A stretch of 64,000 nucleotides of DNA from Legionella adelaidensis (GTDB lineage: Bacteria; Pseudomonadota; Gammaproteobacteria; Legionellales; Legionellaceae): the NCBI RefSeq assembly GCF_900637865.1, contig NZ_LR134421.1, forward strand, positions 1-64,000, given 5' to 3'. Under the pieces are notes generated by a model, which worked only from the letters and a program-made list of their open reading frames with translations, had not been told where the DNA came from and did not search any database. Position 1 is the stretch's first letter. The number at the start of each line of letters is the position of its first letter. Of the stretch, positions 63,125 through 64,000 are shown in pieces. The position numbers and the translations under genes were made by a program.

Positions 63125-64000
63125 TTAGCTGCTGTAATACAATTCAAATTCATAAGGATGTACAAAACTCCTTACCTGTGAAATTTCAGATTCTTTTAGT
63201 GTAATGTAACTATTTATAAATTCCTTACTAAATACATCCCCCTGTAGAAGAAACTCTTGATCTTCTTTTAAATGCCGCATTGCTTCTTCCAAAGAACCAC
63301 ATACTGTGGGCACATCAATTAACTCTTCCGGTGGCAAATCATAAAGATCTTTATCCATGGGTTGTCCGGGATGAATTTTACGTTGAATTCCGTCGAGACC
63401 CGCCATCATCATTGCACTAAAGGCTAAATATGGATTAGCCACTGGATCAGGGAAACGCACCTCAACTCTTCTTGCTTTAGGATTACCCACATGAGGAATA
63501 CGAATGGCTGCAGAACGATTGCGTGCTGAATAAGCAAGAAGAACAGGCGCTTCAAAACCAGGTACTAAACGTTTATAGCTATTGGTTGCAGGGTTGGTAA
63601 ATGCATTCAATGCCCGTGCATGCTTAATAATGCCGCCAATATAATAAAGTGCCAAGTCCGACAACCCAGCATATTGATCACCCGAAAATAAGTTGCTGCC
63701 ATTTTTAGCCAAAGATTGATGGCAATGCATGCCACTGCCATTGTCACCGACAAGAGGCTTAGGCATAAATGTAGCTGTTTTACCAAAATTATGGGCTACG
63801 TTATGTACTACATATTTTAAAATTTGTAATTCATCCGCTTTTTTGGTGAGCGAATTAAATCGGGTTGCTACCTCACATTGATTTGCCGTAGCTACTTCAT
63901 GATGGTGTGCTTCTACTACCATCCCTAAAGACTCGAGCATTAGAGAGATAGCAGAACGAATATCCTGAGAAGAATCAACCGGTGGCACAGGGAAATAACC
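63125..64000 (-). CDS. glnA: Glutamine synthetase type I, 3' part
   Basis: 291 codons of the C-terminal part; the 5' end is beyond the right edge, and the reading frame is open to base 64000 (preceding residues read GYFP). Catalytic-domain signatures: [16 protein letters not shown] (metal and substrate His/Glu), [34 protein letters not shown] (in part), [10 protein letters not shown] and [20 protein letters not shown] near the end holds the Tyr that GlnE adenylylates (Y397 in E. coli), so this is the adenylylatable beta class. Makes glutamine from glutamate and ammonia. The DUF4124 gene follows on the same strand. Confidence 0.97.
   Translation of the reverse strand, partial: GYFPVPPVDSSQDIRSAISLMLESLGMVVEAHHHEVATANQCEVATRFNSLTKKADELQILKYVVHNVAHNFGKTATFMPKPLVGDNGSGMHCHQSLAKNGSNLFSGDQYAGLSDLALYYIGGIIKHARALNAFTNPATNSYKRLVPGFEAPVLLAYSARNRSAAIRIPHVGNPKARRVEVRFPDPVANPYLAFSAMMMAGLDGIQRKIHPGQPMDKDLYDLPPEELIDVPTVCGSLEEAMRHLKEDQEFLLQGDVFSKEFINSYITLKESEISQVRSFVHPYEFELYYSS

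Overview
The window is AT-rich, gene-dense chromosomal DNA of a gammaproteobacterium, most likely Legionella or a close relative in the Legionellales. The assignment rests on the housekeeping gene set and order (dnaB-alr, kdsA-pyrG, ribD-ribE-ribBA, lpxB-fis-htpG-glnA), a PilS/PilR pair, RdgC, a FliA-type promoter in front of flgM, and three very large orphan proteins of the kind that make up Dot/Icm effector repertoires. No species is claimed, and no Dot/Icm structural gene lies in the window.

Layout. 1-9.8 kb: end of a glycine-zipper lipoprotein, alr/dnaB/DUF2147 operon, SWIM-SNF2 ATPase, mpg, flgM, then an SDR / isochorismatase-like / RlmI run. 9.8-19.2 kb: beta-barrel protein, rdgC, a tandemly duplicated small secreted protein, bamD, tRNA-Ser(UGA), kdsA-pyrG and the riboflavin genes. 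19.2-23.4 kb: BepA-like protease and effector candidate 1. 23.7-33.7 kb: pilS-pilR, a three-gene ABC exporter, map, and a hybrid kinase with two kinase modules plus a single-domain response regulator. 33.7-36.7 kb: small ORFs, a serine-recombinase/phosphotransferase cassette flanked by imperfect inverted repeats, and a BrkB-family protein. 36.7-42 kb: two operons of membrane and redox proteins, then a 123-bp MITE with a 5-bp target duplication. 42.2-56.5 kb: Lhr helicase, effector candidate 2, an MFS transporter, effector candidate 3, a frameshifted ligase-associated exonuclease and an ATP-dependent DNA ligase. 56.7-64 kb: amino-acid-binding protein, small Cys-rich secreted protein, Gfo/Idh/MocA dehydrogenase overlapping lpxB, fis, htpG with a heat-shock-type promoter, a DUF4124 protein and the 3' part of glnA.

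How the genes work together. The envelope is well represented: KDO (kdsA), lipid A (lpxB and the dehydrogenase before it), outer-membrane assembly (bamD, bepA-like). Flavin synthesis (ribD/E/BA) could feed the FAD enzymes of the 37-42 kb redox cluster. Lhr, exonuclease and ligase are the parts of a known ligase-associated repair set, here split by two effector-like genes. Regulatory sites read directly from the DNA include a sigma-28 promoter for flgM, a sigma-32-like promoter for htpG, a sigma-70 promoter with a palindromic spacer for effector candidate 2, and several dispersed REP-like palindromes, two of which supply the 3' ends of coding regions.
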